Part shown: piece by piece, positions 18,815 to 29,385 of the stretch
How the letters are laid out: every line of letters starts with the position of its first letter
Position numbering within the stretch: position 1 is the stretch's first letter
From: Streptosporangium amethystogenes
GTDB taxonomy: Bacteria; Actinomycetota; Actinomycetes; Streptosporangiales; Streptosporangiaceae
NCBI RefSeq assembly: GCF_000721075.1
Contig: NZ_JOEQ01000015.1
Location: 1 to 64,000 of the forward strand
Length of the DNA: 64,000 nucleotides
Direction of reading: 5' to 3'
Made by a program: the position numbers and the translations under genes
Notes under the pieces: generated by a model
Seen by the model: the letters and a program-made list of their open reading frames with translations, nothing else
What the model was told of the DNA's origin: nothing
The model's database searches: none

Positions 18815-19423
18815 TCAGTTCTGCTGGACGGCGGCCAGACGCGGCCTGCGCGTGTGGTAGACGAAGGCGGGCGGTACGTTGCCCCACACCGTGCGGCCCG
18901 CGACGACCTCCTCGAAGGTATCGATCAGGCGTCTCCTGAAACGCCGTGCGGGAGGAAGGCGCTTGGCGAAGCTGTAGGCGAAGGTGGTGAAGGCCGTGTG
19001 CGGACCCATGATCGCGATGACCGCGTCCAGCAGGCGGCCCTGTGTCTCCTCGGAGAACGAGGCCCAGGGGAGTCCGCTCACGATCGCGTCGGCCTTGGAG
19101 AGACCGCGTTCCTGCAGCAGCTGGGGCAGCCGCGCCGCGTCATCGGTCACGACGTCCACCCCGGGGTTCCTGGCGGCGAGGAAATCGGCCAGCCTGGGGT
19201 TGATCTCGACGGCCATGTGGTGCCCCCGGCCTCCCAGCCTGCGCTGGATCTCCGCGGTGAACACCCCGGTGCCCGGGCCGAGTTCGACGATCACCGGATC
19301 CCCCCGGTGGGGGACCGGCGAGGATACCGCCTCGGCAAGCCGCCGCGAGCTCGGCGCCACCGCTCCGACGGTGCCCGGCGAGCGGATCCACTGCCCAAGA
19401 AAGAGCGCGGTGTCATTGGTCAT
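18815..19423 (-). CDS. SAM-dependent methyltransferase, phospholipid N-methyltransferase-like
   Basis: A 202-residue class I methyltransferase. Motif I is VIVELGPGTGVFTAEI (about residues 44-59), followed by MAVEINPRLADFL and the post-II TDDAARLP. The motif IV region is ADAIVSGLPWASF (about 112-124), similar to PmtA-type phospholipid N-methyltransferases and to rRNA adenine dimethylases. The N-terminal GQWIRSPGTVGAVAPSSRRLAEAV is typical of the PmtA-like group. The lipid substrate is inferred from this resemblance only. Confidence 0.78.
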   Translation of the reverse strand: MTNDTALFLGQWIRSPGTVGAVAPSSRRLAEAVSSPVPHRGDPVIVELGPGTGVFTAEIQRRLGGRGHHMAVEINPRLADFLAARNPGVDVVTDDAARLPQLLQERGLSKADAIVSGLPWASFSEETQGRLLDAVIAIMGPHTAFTTFAYSFAKRLPPARRFRRRLIDTFEEVVAGRTVWGNVPPAFVYHTRRPRLAAVQQN

Positions 19424-19641
19424 GTTGTGAAGCGTAAAGGGTGCGCCGGAGTGTCGCGCGCGTCATTTCGGTACGGTTTTCGGCCACCTGAGAGGCGGTG
19501 CCCTCGACCGGTGAACGCGCACCGGGCGGGGAATCCGCCAAGAGGTGGACAGCGAGGTCAGCCCTCAGGGTGACGACCGGGCGGATGCCCCACGGCCACG
19601 ATGTGCTCCGAACCAGTCATCCAAGGTTAAGGACACATCAC

Positions 19642-20061
19642 ATGCAGGAGGTCATCTCCCCGCGGAAGCCGGCGAGGGATCGCCCGGTCCCCGCGGGCCT
19701 GCTGTACGGCCTACGCATCCTGGTCGTCGCCCAGGCGGTCGGCCTCATCGCCGCCGCCTCGTTCGCCGGCCAGGCGGTGCGTGGCGGGGAGGCGCTGGCC
19801 GAGACCCACGTACTGGCCGGGATGGTGGTGCATCTGATCGCACTGCTGCAGATCGTCGTGGCCGTCATGGTCTGGCGTCCCGGACGCGGTGCCGGCTGGC
19901 CCGCGCTGGCCAGCGTCGGCCTCTTCCTGGTCGGTATGGCACAGCACTTCAGCTGGGAGGCGCTCGGCACCCACGTCCCCAGCGGGCTGGCCCTGTTCGG
20001 CATGACCGTCGCCGTGCTCGTCTGGGCCTGGTCCTCCGGCGCCGCCGTGCGCCGCTCCTGA
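19642..20061 (+). CDS. four-helix integral membrane protein of unknown function
   Basis: A 139-residue protein with four predicted transmembrane helices: about residues 22-45, 55-76, 82-101 and 112-132. Charged residues are at the N-terminus and a short basic tail ends it. No family is recognised. AAGGA lies nine bases before the ATG; the frame stays open upstream but without a ribosome binding site. Its stop codon is inside a strong hairpin. Confidence 0.6.
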   Translation: MQEVISPRKPARDRPVPAGLLYGLRILVVAQAVGLIAAASFAGQAVRGGEALAETHVLAGMVVHLIALLQIVVAVMVWRPGRGAGWPALASVGLFLVGMAQHFSWEALGTHVPSGLALFGMTVAVLVWAWSSGAAVRRS

Positions 20062-20085
20062 TCCGGGCGGCGTCTCCCGGATCAG
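20058..20085 (+). terminator. terminator hairpin after membrane protein gene
   Basis: CTGATCCGGG and CCCGGATCAG form a perfect 10-bp stem with an eight-base loop. The stop codon of the upstream gene lies in the left arm. Confidence 0.65.
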
Positions 20086-20100
20086 GTGAAGCCGCCGATC

Positions 20101-20138
20101 GCAACCACACCGCCGCGCGGCCGCGGTGGTGTGGTTGC
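20101..20138. terminator. very strong hairpin, likely terminator
   Basis: A 38-base inverted repeat: the left arm begins GCAACCACACC and the right arm ends GGTGTGGTTGC. It gives a 17-bp stem with one G-T pair and a CGGC loop. It is the longest continuous hairpin I saw in the window, 15 bases after the preceding one. No T-run follows. Confidence 0.65.
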
Positions 20139-20302
20139 CCGCCTCACTCCGACCACCTCCCCGGGCGCTGTCGCGCCCCTGGGCGCCCCCTGGTCCCGCA
20201 CCTGACGCCCCCGCGCTCGTGCCCTCGCCGGATGGCCGTACGGCCCGTGTGAGCCCCGCACGGGTAGGGTCGCATCAGACCACGGGGGAGGGAGACAGAC
20301 CG

Positions 20303-20899
20303 GTGAATCCGGAAGCATCGGGAGCCGAAGATCGAATCTGGACGGTTCCCAACGCGTTGAGCCTGGCCAGGCTCCTGGGGGTGCCGGTCTTCCTCTGGCT
20401 GGTGCTGGGCCCGAAGGCCGACGGCTGGGCCGTCGCGCTGCTGATGCTGGCGGGGTTCTCCGACTGGCTCGACGGTAAGATCGCCCGCGCCTGGAACCAG
20501 ACCAGCCGGCTCGGCCGCCTGCTCGACCCGCTGGCCGACCGGCTCTACATCCTGGCCACCCTGTTCGGCCTCGCCATGCGCGAGATAATCCCCTGGTGGC
20601 TGGCACTGGCCATCCCGCTGCGCGACGTGATGCTGCTGGGCATCCCGCTCATCCTGCGCCGCCTCGGCTACGGTCCGGCGTTGCCCGTGCACTTCCTCGG
20701 CAAGGCCGCCACCGCCAACCTCCTCTACGCCTTCCCCCTGCTCTTCCTCGCCCACCACGACGCCTGGTACGCCGATCCCGCCCGGATCGTCGGCTGGTCC
20801 CTGGCCATCTGGGGCACAGGCCTGTACTGGTGGTCCGGAGTGTTGTATTGGGTACAGGTGCGTCAGCTGACAAGCGAGGCCAAACGCCTTAAGAGGTGA
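20303..20899 (+). CDS. CDP-alcohol phosphatidyltransferase
   Basis: A 198-residue integral membrane enzyme that transfers a CDP-diacylglycerol phosphatidyl group to an alcohol. The family motif DGx2ARx8Gx3Dx3D is seen as DGKIARAWNQTSRLGRLLD with PLADR after it (about residues 54-77). About six hydrophobic helices follow. PgsA-type (phosphatidylglycerophosphate) or cardiolipin synthase activity is likely. The start is GTG at 20303 after GGGGGAGGGAGA. The next gene starts three bases after the stop, so the two are probably co-transcribed. Confidence 0.85.
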   Translation: MNPEASGAEDRIWTVPNALSLARLLGVPVFLWLVLGPKADGWAVALLMLAGFSDWLDGKIARAWNQTSRLGRLLDPLADRLYILATLFGLAMREIIPWWLALAIPLRDVMLLGIPLILRRLGYGPALPVHFLGKAATANLLYAFPLLFLAHHDAWYADPARIVGWSLAIWGTGLYWWSGVLYWVQVRQLTSEAKRLKR

Positions 20900-20902
20900 T
20901 CT

Positions 20903-23404
20903 GTGAAGGCCGTCGTCATGGCGGGCGGGGAGGGTACACGGCTCCGGCCGATGACCGCGAACCAGCCCAAGCCTCTCCTGCCCGTGATCAATCGGCCGAT
21001 CATGGAGCACGTGCTGCGCCTCCTGAAACGGCACGGTTTCACCGAGACGGTGGTCACCGTGCAGTTCCTGGCGGCCCTGGTCCGCAACTACTTCGGCGAC
21101 GGTGACGAGCTCGGCATGAGCCTTTACTACGCCACCGAGGACACACCGCTCGGCACCGCGGGCAGCGTCAAGAACGCCGCGGACCGGCTGCGCGACGACC
21201 GCTTCCTGGTCATCTCCGGCGACGCGCTGACGGACATCGACCTGACGGACATGATCCGCTTCCACCGCGAGAACGGCGCGATGGTCACGATCGGGCTCAA
21301 GCGCGTTCCCAACCCGCTGGAGTTCGGCATCGTCATCGTCGACGACCACGGGCGGGTGGAGCGCTTCCTGGAGAAGCCCACCTGGGGCCAGGTCTTCTCC
21401 GACACCGTCAACACCGGCATCTACGTGATGGAGCCCGAGGTCCTCGACGAGATCGCGGCGGGAGGGCCCGTCGACTGGTCGGGAGACGTGTTCCCCCGGC
21501 TGCTGGAGCGCGGAGCCCCCCTGTACGGCTACGTGGCCGACGGCTACTGGGAGGACGTCGGCACCCACGAGAGCTATCTCAAGGCCCAGGCCGACGTCCT
21601 GTCGGGCCGGGTCAAGGTCGACATCGACGCCTTCGAGGTCTCGCCGGGCGTCTGGGTGGCCGAGGGAGCCTCGGTCGACACCGACGCCATCCTCAAGGGC
21701 CCGCTCTACGTCGGTGACTACGCCAAGGTCGAGGCGGGGGCCGAACTGCGCGAGTACACCGTGCTGGGCAGCAACGCGGTGGTCAGGGAGGGGGCCTTCC
21801 TGCACCGCGCGGTCGTCCACGACAACGTCTACATCGGGCCCAGCGCCCACCTGCGCGGCTGTGTGATCGGCAAGAACACCGACCTGATGACCGCGGCCAG
21901 GGTCGAGGAGGGCGCCGTCATCGGCGACGAGTGCATCATCGAGGCCGAGGCGTACATCTCCTCCGGCGTCAAGATCTACCCGTTCAAGACCATCGAGGCC
22001 GGGGCGGTGATCAACAACAGCGTCATCTGGGAGCCGCGCGCCCAGCGCAACCTGTTCGGCCCCCGGGGGGTCTCGGGGCTGGTCAACGTGGAGATCACCC
22101 CCGAGCTGTGCGTGCGGCTCGCCAGCGCTTACGCCACCACCCTGAAGAAGGGCGCCTCGGTCATCACCTCCCGCGACTCCTCCCGCGCCGCGCGGGCGCT
22201 GAAGCGGGCCGTGATCAGCGCCCTCAACGCCAGCGCGATCAACGTGCTCGACCTGGAGGCGTCCCCGCTCCCCGTGGCGCGCTTCCACACCGCCAGGGAG
22301 AACGCGGTGGGCGGCATCGCGCTGCGCACCACCCCCGGTGACCCGCAGAGCGTCGACATCGTCTTCATGGACGAGCACGGCGCGGACCTGTCGCCGCCGG
22401 CCCAGCGCAAGCTGGACCGGGTCTTCTCCCGGCAGGAGTTCCGCCGGGCCTTCCCCGGTGAGATCGCCGAGCTGAGCTTTCCCGCCAGGGCGGTGGAGGA
22501 CTACACGCACGAGCTGCTACGCCTGGTCGACATCAGCGGAGTCCGCGACGCCGACATGAAGGTCGTGGTCGACTGCGCGGGAGGCACCTCCTCGCTGGTG
22601 CTGCCCAGCCTGCTCGGCCGGGTCGGGGTGGACGTGCTGACCGTCAACAACCGGCTGGACGACGCCTCGCCCACCGAGACCCTCGCCGAGCGCCGCCGCG
22701 ACCTGCAGCGCCTGTCGGAACTCGTCAGCTCCTCCAGGGCGGCCTTCGGCGTGCGCTTCGACCCGGTGGGGGAGCGGGTCGCGCTGGTGGACGAGATGGG
22801 CCAGCTGATCAGCGAGGAGCGCGCCCTGCTGGTGGTGCTCGACCTGGTCGCGGCCGAGCGCCGCGGCGGCAGGGTGGCACTGCCGGTCACCACCACCCGG
22901 GTGGCCGAGCAGGTCTGCAGGTTCCACGGGGTCCAGGCCGAGTGGACCTCCACCGCGATCGACGCGCTCACCGCCGCCGCCAGGGGGCCGGAAATGATCT
23001 TCGCGGCCGACGGGCGCGGTGGTTTCATCGTGCCCGAGTTCGGCCCCACGGTGGACGGTCTGGCGGTGTTCCTGCGCCTGCTCGGACTGGTCGCCAGGAC
23101 CCGGCTCTCGCTCAGCCAGATCGACGCCAGGATACCCGAGGCCAAGCTGCTGCGCCGTACCGTGCCGACTCCGTGGGCGGCCAAGGGGGCGGTGATGCGC
23201 TCGGTCATCGAGGCCGCCGAGCACCACCGCATCGACACCACCGACGGGGTGCGGGTCGTCGCGGAGGACGGCAGCTGGACCCTGGTGCTGCCCGACCCGA
23301 CCGAGGCGGTGACCCACCTGTGGGCCGAGGGGTTCGACGTCGACTCCGCCCAGACCCTGATCGAGCGCTGGGCGCGGGTGGTGGAGGAGGCCGCCGGAGG
23401 TTGA
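20903..23404 (+). CDS. mannose-1-phosphate guanylyltransferase-like protein with C-terminal phosphomannomutase-like domain
   Basis: An 833-residue protein. The N-terminal nucleotidyltransferase has VMAGGEGTRLRPMT (residues 5-18), QPKPLLPVINRPI and FLEKPTWGQV (about 154). A left-handed beta-helix follows (about 250-375), then a phosphohexomutase-like region (about 380-830). That region keeps ITSRDSSRAARAL (about 420), but the usual active-site TASHNP serine segment is replaced by ALRTTPGDPQ (about 472). The mutase part is therefore probably catalytically dead or regulatory. The N-terminal domain likely makes a GDP- or other NDP-sugar for glycan synthesis. The start is GTG at 20903, with AAGAGG at the end of the preceding gene. 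Confidence 0.85.
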   Translation: MKAVVMAGGEGTRLRPMTANQPKPLLPVINRPIMEHVLRLLKRHGFTETVVTVQFLAALVRNYFGDGDELGMSLYYATEDTPLGTAGSVKNAADRLRDDRFLVISGDALTDIDLTDMIRFHRENGAMVTIGLKRVPNPLEFGIVIVDDHGRVERFLEKPTWGQVFSDTVNTGIYVMEPEVLDEIAAGGPVDWSGDVFPRLLERGAPLYGYVADGYWEDVGTHESYLKAQADVLSGRVKVDIDAFEVSPGVWVAEGASVDTDAILKGPLYVGDYAKVEAGAELREYTVLGSNAVVREGAFLHRAVVHDNVYIGPSAHLRGCVIGKNTDLMTAARVEEGAVIGDECIIEAEAYISSGVKIYPFKTIEAGAVINNSVIWEPRAQRNLFGPRGVSGLVNVEITPELCVRLASAYATTLKKGASVITSRDSSRAARALKRAVISALNASAINVLDLEASPLPVARFHTARENAVGGIALRTTPGDPQSVDIVFMDEHGADLSPPAQRKLDRVFSRQEFRRAFPGEIAELSFPARAVEDYTHELLRLVDISGVRDADMKVVVDCAGGTSSLVLPSLLGRVGVDVLTVNNRLDDASPTETLAERRRDLQRLSELVSSSRAAFGVRFDPVGERVALVDEMGQLISEERALLVVLDLVAAERRGGRVALPVTTTRVAEQVCRFHGVQAEWTSTAIDALTAAARGPEMIFAADGRGGFIVPEFGPTVDGLAVFLRLLGLVARTRLSLSQIDARIPEAKLLRRTVPTPWAAKGAVMRSVIEAAEHHRIDTTDGVRVVAEDGSWTLVLPDPTEAVTHLWAEGFDVDSAQTLIERWARVVEEAAGG

Positions 23405-23442
23405 GGCGGCCCGCGCGACAAATACCGCGCGGCGCCATGGAC

Positions 23443-23466
23443 CAGGGGCAGTGTCCCCTGTAACTT
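23443..23466 (+). terminator. terminator after nucleotidyltransferase gene
   Basis: CAGGGG and CCCCTG form a 6-bp stem with a CAGTGT loop, followed by TAACTTT. Another stem, CCGCGCG/CGCGCGG, lies just before it at 23411-23432. Confidence 0.55.
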
Positions 23467-23500
23467 TGTCACCGACCGTACCCGCGGTTCAGCGTCAACC

Positions 23501-23529
23501 TTGACCTTCGCGCCTCATCACTGTATGTT
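23501..23529 (+). promoter_or_regulatory. housekeeping promoter of the garA block
   Basis: TTGACC at 23501-23506 and TATGTT at 23524-23529 are 17 bases apart. This fits a principal-sigma promoter about 100 bases before the FHA protein gene. Confidence 0.65.
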
Positions 23530-23631
23530 GCGGCATTCGCAGTCTGAGAAAACACTTGAGAAGCGAAGAAGCGAGGCGCGCATCACTGAGCACCGTTGCC
23601 GCGTCTTCGCGGTAGGAGGCCGAGCCGATCG

Positions 23632-24144
23632 ATGCCGAGCGTCTACTGCACGCAGTGCGGTCATGCCAATCCCGAGGATGCCCGTTTCTGTTCACGATGC
23701 GGGTCGCCGCTTACCAGGTCCGACACACCCGGAGACAGCACATCGACGATCTCCCTCTCCGGGATCGAGGCCTACGAGGCGGAGACCGGTGAGACGCTTC
23801 TCGCCGAGCGGCAGGCCGTTGAGCAGTTGCCCGCCGGCAGCGCGTTGCTGGTCGCGATGCGCGGTCCCAACGCCGGCAGCCGGTTCCTGCTCGACAGCGA
23901 CCTCACCACCGTGGGCCGCCACCCCGAGAGCGACATCTTCCTAGACGACATCACGGTCTCGCGCCGTCACGTGGAGTTCTACCGGCGCGGCGGCGGTGTC
24001 TTCACGGTCCGTGACGTCGGTAGCCTGAACGGCACGTACGTCAATCGTGAGCGCATCGAGGAGGTCCCGCTGTACGGCGGGGACGAGGTGCAGATCGGCA
24101 AGTTCCGCCTCGTCTTCCTCACCCGCGGCGCCGCTGGAGGATGA
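23632..24144 (+). CDS. garA: FHA-domain protein, GarA-like
   Basis: A 170-residue protein. It has an N-terminal zinc ribbon (YCTQCG and FCSRCG: Cys6, Cys9, Cys20, Cys23), a Ser/Thr-rich linker (STSTISLSG, possible kinase target) and an FHA domain (about 75-168) with VGRHPES, SRRHVEF and LNGTYVN. GarA-type proteins switch 2-oxoglutarate and glutamate enzymes under Ser/Thr kinase control. Synteny with the mycobacterial Rv1827-Rv1832 block supports the assignment. The exact GarA ETTS phosphosite is not seen, so equivalence is not certain. AGGAGG lies 13 bases upstream. Confidence 0.85.
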   Translation: MPSVYCTQCGHANPEDARFCSRCGSPLTRSDTPGDSTSTISLSGIEAYEAETGETLLAERQAVEQLPAGSALLVAMRGPNAGSRFLLDSDLTTVGRHPESDIFLDDITVSRRHVEFYRRGGGVFTVRDVGSLNGTYVNRERIEEVPLYGGDEVQIGKFRLVFLTRGAAGG

Positions 24145-24821
24145 TGAGCTCGCAGGCCGCTCGTGCGCACATGAGCATCGGGGAGGTGCTCGCTCTCCTG
24201 CAGGGCGAGTTCCCCGATGTCAGCATCTCCAAGATTCGCTTCCTGGAGGGCGAGGGGCTGATCGAGCCGGAGCGCAGTCCCTCCGGCTATCGCAAGTTCA
24301 CCTACGCCGACGTCGAGCGGCTTCGCTACATCCTCAGCGAGCAGCGTGATCGCTACCTGCCGCTGCGCGTGATCAAGGATCATCTGGAGGCGGCCGACCG
24401 CGAGGAGCGCCCGGCGGCCCGGCCGCGCGCCGTCCCCGACGACGCGCCCCCCGAGGTCCGCCTCACCCGCGAGGAGTTCCTCGCCGCCGCCGAGCTCGAT
24501 GAGGAGACCCTCACGGAGCTGGAGGACTACGGCCTGCTGGCCGCCGTGGCCCGCTACTACGACGCCGAGGCACTGGTCGTGGCCCGCAGTGTGGGCGCCC
24601 TGGCCGCCTTCGGCCTGCGCGCCCGCCACCTGCGGGCGGTCAAGGCCGCCGCGGAACGCGAAGCGGGACTGGTGGAGCAGGCCGTCGCCCCGCTGCTGCG
24701 CCGTCGCGGCCCCGGCGCGATCGACCAGGCGGACGAGACGGCGAGGGAGATCTCCGGTCTCCTGCTGGAATTGCACGCCTCGTTGCTGCGTTCCGGAGTC
24801 CGTGGGGCACTGGGCCGGTGA
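24141..24821 (+). CDS. ftsR: MerR family regulator, FtsR-like (Rv1828 type)
   Basis: A 226-residue MerR-type regulator whose ATG overlaps the garA stop (ATGA). The N-terminal HTH is MSIGEVLALLQGEFPDVSIS with KIRFLEGEGLIEPERSPSGYR (residues 11-51). A winged segment and a long C-terminal helical domain follow. Length and neighbours match Rv1828 and the corynebacterial FtsR, an activator of ftsZ. An effector Cys set is absent, as in those proteins. The symbol rests on synteny. Confidence 0.85.
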   Translation: MMSSQAARAHMSIGEVLALLQGEFPDVSISKIRFLEGEGLIEPERSPSGYRKFTYADVERLRYILSEQRDRYLPLRVIKDHLEAADREERPAARPRAVPDDAPPEVRLTREEFLAAAELDEETLTELEDYGLLAAVARYYDAEALVVARSVGALAAFGLRARHLRAVKAAAEREAGLVEQAVAPLLRRRGPGAIDQADETAREISGLLLELHASLLRSGVRGALGR

Positions 24822-24834
24822 GAGCCTGACCAGG

Positions 24835-24854
24835 CACTCGTACCCCCACGAGTG
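24835..24854. promoter_or_regulatory. inverted repeat before the bifunctional nuclease gene
   Basis: CACTCGT and ACGAGTG form a perfect 7-bp inverted repeat with a six-base spacer, 46 bases before the start of the next gene. It may be an operator, possibly for one of the flanking MerR proteins. Confidence 0.4.
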
Positions 24855-24900
24855 TTACGTTGAACAAACCGGTCGGAATCCAGCGAAGACGGAGCAGCCC

Positions 24901-25371
24901 GTGTTGCAGATGGAGGTCGTGGGCGTTCGAGTTGAAATGCCCTCCAACCAGCCGATCGTCCTGCTGAAAGAGACGCATGGGGAGCGTTACCTACCTATCT
25001 GGATCGGCATGACGGAAGCCACGGCGATCGCCATGGCCCAGGCCGAGGAACCACCGCCCCGGCCACTTACCCATGACCTGTTCCGGGACGTGCTCGAAGG
25101 GCTCGGAGTCAGGTTGAACACTGTCAACATCGTCGCCTTACGCGACGGTATCTTCTTCGCGGATCTCGTGTTCTCCAACGGGGTCGAGGTGAGCGCGCGT
25201 CCTTCCGACTCGATCGCCTTGGCACTTCGCACCGGCGCACGTATCTTCGCGAGTGAGGACGTGGTACGGGAGGCAGGGGTGATCATTCCTGACGACCAGG
25301 AGGACGAGGTGGAGAAGTTCAGGGAGTTCCTTGACACGATCACGCCCGAGGACTTCGGCCGCGCGGGGTAG
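24901..25371 (+). CDS. bifunctional nuclease family protein (DUF151)
   Basis: A 156-residue DUF151 protein, orthologous in position to Rv1829. Visible family segments are PIVLLKETHGERYLPIWIG (about 18-36), EPPPRPLTHDLFRDVLEGLG (about 49-68) and SARPSDSIALALR (about 98-110). Homologues in plants and Thermotoga have nuclease activity, but the role in actinobacteria is unsettled. The start is GTG at 24901, six bases after GGAGC; ATG three codons later is also possible. Confidence 0.9.
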   Translation: MLQMEVVGVRVEMPSNQPIVLLKETHGERYLPIWIGMTEATAIAMAQAEEPPPRPLTHDLFRDVLEGLGVRLNTVNIVALRDGIFFADLVFSNGVEVSARPSDSIALALRTGARIFASEDVVREAGVIIPDDQEDEVEKFREFLDTITPEDFGRAG

Positions 25372-25415
25372 GAATTTCGGTGCATTTACGCTTCACGACG
25401 CGCCGGGTGGGGTCG

Positions 25416-25444
25416 TTGACTGGACTTGGCCCCAGTCCTACGGT
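25416..25444 (+). promoter_or_regulatory. promoter with a dyad in its spacer, before the second MerR gene
   Basis: TTGACT (25416-25421) and TACGGT (25439-25444) are 17 bases apart. The spacer carries GACTGG (25418-25423) against CCAGTC (25433-25438), and also GGACT against AGTCC. A dyad lying between the -35 and -10 boxes is the hallmark of MerR-family operators, so the gene is probably autoregulated. Confidence 0.6.
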
Positions 25445-25515
25445 GCAAGTGAAACCTGCGGTCGTGCGTAAACCCCCAGATCAGGCCGTGGGATGAGAGA
25501 AAGCCGGAGGTCCGC

Positions 25516-26136
25516 GTGGCGGTCAGCAGCGGCGAGGGTAGAAACGCCGACCAGGATGACCCGGAACGGCGCCAGTCGGCACGTCAGCGCGCGGGTGAAG
25601 AGGGTCTGCTGTTCGACGGGAAACCGGTGAAGGTGCCCGCCGACATCGGCTACAGGGGGCCGACGGCCTGTTCGGCGGCAGGAATCACCTACCGGCAACT
25701 CGACTACTGGGCGCGAACCGGCCTGGTCGAGCCCACCGTGAGAGCCGCCCACGGCTCCGGCTCCCAGCGGCTGTACGGCTTCCGTGACATTCTGGTCCTC
25801 AAGGTTGTCAAGCGCCTTCTCGACACCGGCGTCTCCCTCCAGCAGATCCGCATCGCCGTACAGCACCTGCGGGAGCGGGGCGTCAACGACCTGGCTCAGA
25901 TCACTCTGATGAGCGACGGAGTGAGCGTCTACGAGTGCACCTCGCCCGATGAGGTCATCGACCTGCTCCAGGGGGGCCAGGGCGTCTTCGGTATCGCGCT
26001 GGGGCGGGTGTGGCAGGAGGTGGAGGGCTCTCTCGCGGATCTTCCCGGCGAACGCGCGGAGTCGGGCGGGGCCCCTTTAGACGATCATCAGGCCGATGAG
26101 TTGGCCCGTCGCCGCCGAGCACGACGAACCGGGTAA
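25516..26136 (+). CDS. MerR family regulator, Rv1830/McdR-like
   Basis: A 206-residue MerR-type protein matching Rv1830 (ResR/McdR) in length and neighbourhood. After a disordered N-terminus comes YRGPTACSAAGITYRQLDYW (about 45-64), then TGLVEPTVRAAHGSGSQRLY, an HTH and wing. The C-terminal helices carry GVSLQQIRIAVQHLRERG. The start is GTG at 25516, after CCGGAGG. In mycobacteria this regulator affects growth and division. The spacer dyad in its own promoter suggests autoregulation. Confidence 0.85.
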   Translation: MAVSSGEGRNADQDDPERRQSARQRAGEEGLLFDGKPVKVPADIGYRGPTACSAAGITYRQLDYWARTGLVEPTVRAAHGSGSQRLYGFRDILVLKVVKRLLDTGVSLQQIRIAVQHLRERGVNDLAQITLMSDGVSVYECTSPDEVIDLLQGGQGVFGIALGRVWQEVEGSLADLPGERAESGGAPLDDHQADELARRRRARRTG

Positions 26137-26154
26137 ACTCGGACTCGCCATTGA

Positions 26155-26365
26155 CCCTGTGCGGGAGAGACCCCGACCGCGATCGGGGCGCCGAAGGAGC
26201 AACCTCCCCGGAATCTCTCAGGCACCCTGTACCGCACGGACGAGGCAACTCTGGAAAGCAGGCGCGCCCGCCAGGTGCGCCTCACCGACGGTGCAAGCCT
26301 CCCGGCAAGGGCAGGTGAAGCTCTCAGGTAGCGACCACGTCGTGATGACAGAGGGGGAGAACCGG
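26155..26365 (+). promoter_or_regulatory. tandem glycine riboswitch
   Basis: Two glycine aptamers lie back to back. Aptamer 1 (about 26155-26262) has GCGGGAGAG, GCGCCGAAGGAGCAA and CTCTCAGGCA, then GACGAGGCAACTCTGGAAAG. Aptamer 2 (about 26263-26365) has ACCGACGGTGCAAGCC, CTCTCAGGTA and GACAGAGGGGGAG. These match the conserved glycine riboswitch cores as I know them. It sits between the MerR gene and gcvP, so glycine should switch on the glycine-cleavage P-protein. The expression platform is not obvious. Confidence 0.95.
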
Positions 26366-26414
26366 CATACGCCCGCGCCCAGCACCGGTCTCCACTCCGC
26401 CCGAGAGGCTTCTC

Positions 26415-29270
<2,856 letters not shown>

Positions 29271-29332
29271 TCCTCGCCGCGGCCCGCATCTCGCGAGAAC
29301 CGCGTATTCGTAGGGAATGCGGGAGGACGGAG

Positions 29333-29362
29333 GACGCCCCGAGTCGTTAGGCTCGGGGCGTC
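29333..29362 (+). terminator. terminator after gcvP
   Basis: GACGCCCCGAG and CTCGGGGCGTC form a perfect 11-bp stem with an eight-base loop, followed by TCCGTAT. Confidence 0.8.
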
Positions 29363-29385
29363 TCCGTATCCGGGAAGGACCCTGC

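Noticed and set aside
20144..22510. A 788-codon minus-strand frame opposite the nucleotidyltransferase
   Set aside because: Antisense shadow of a gene with clear motifs; His/Gly/Val-rich sequence with no domain.
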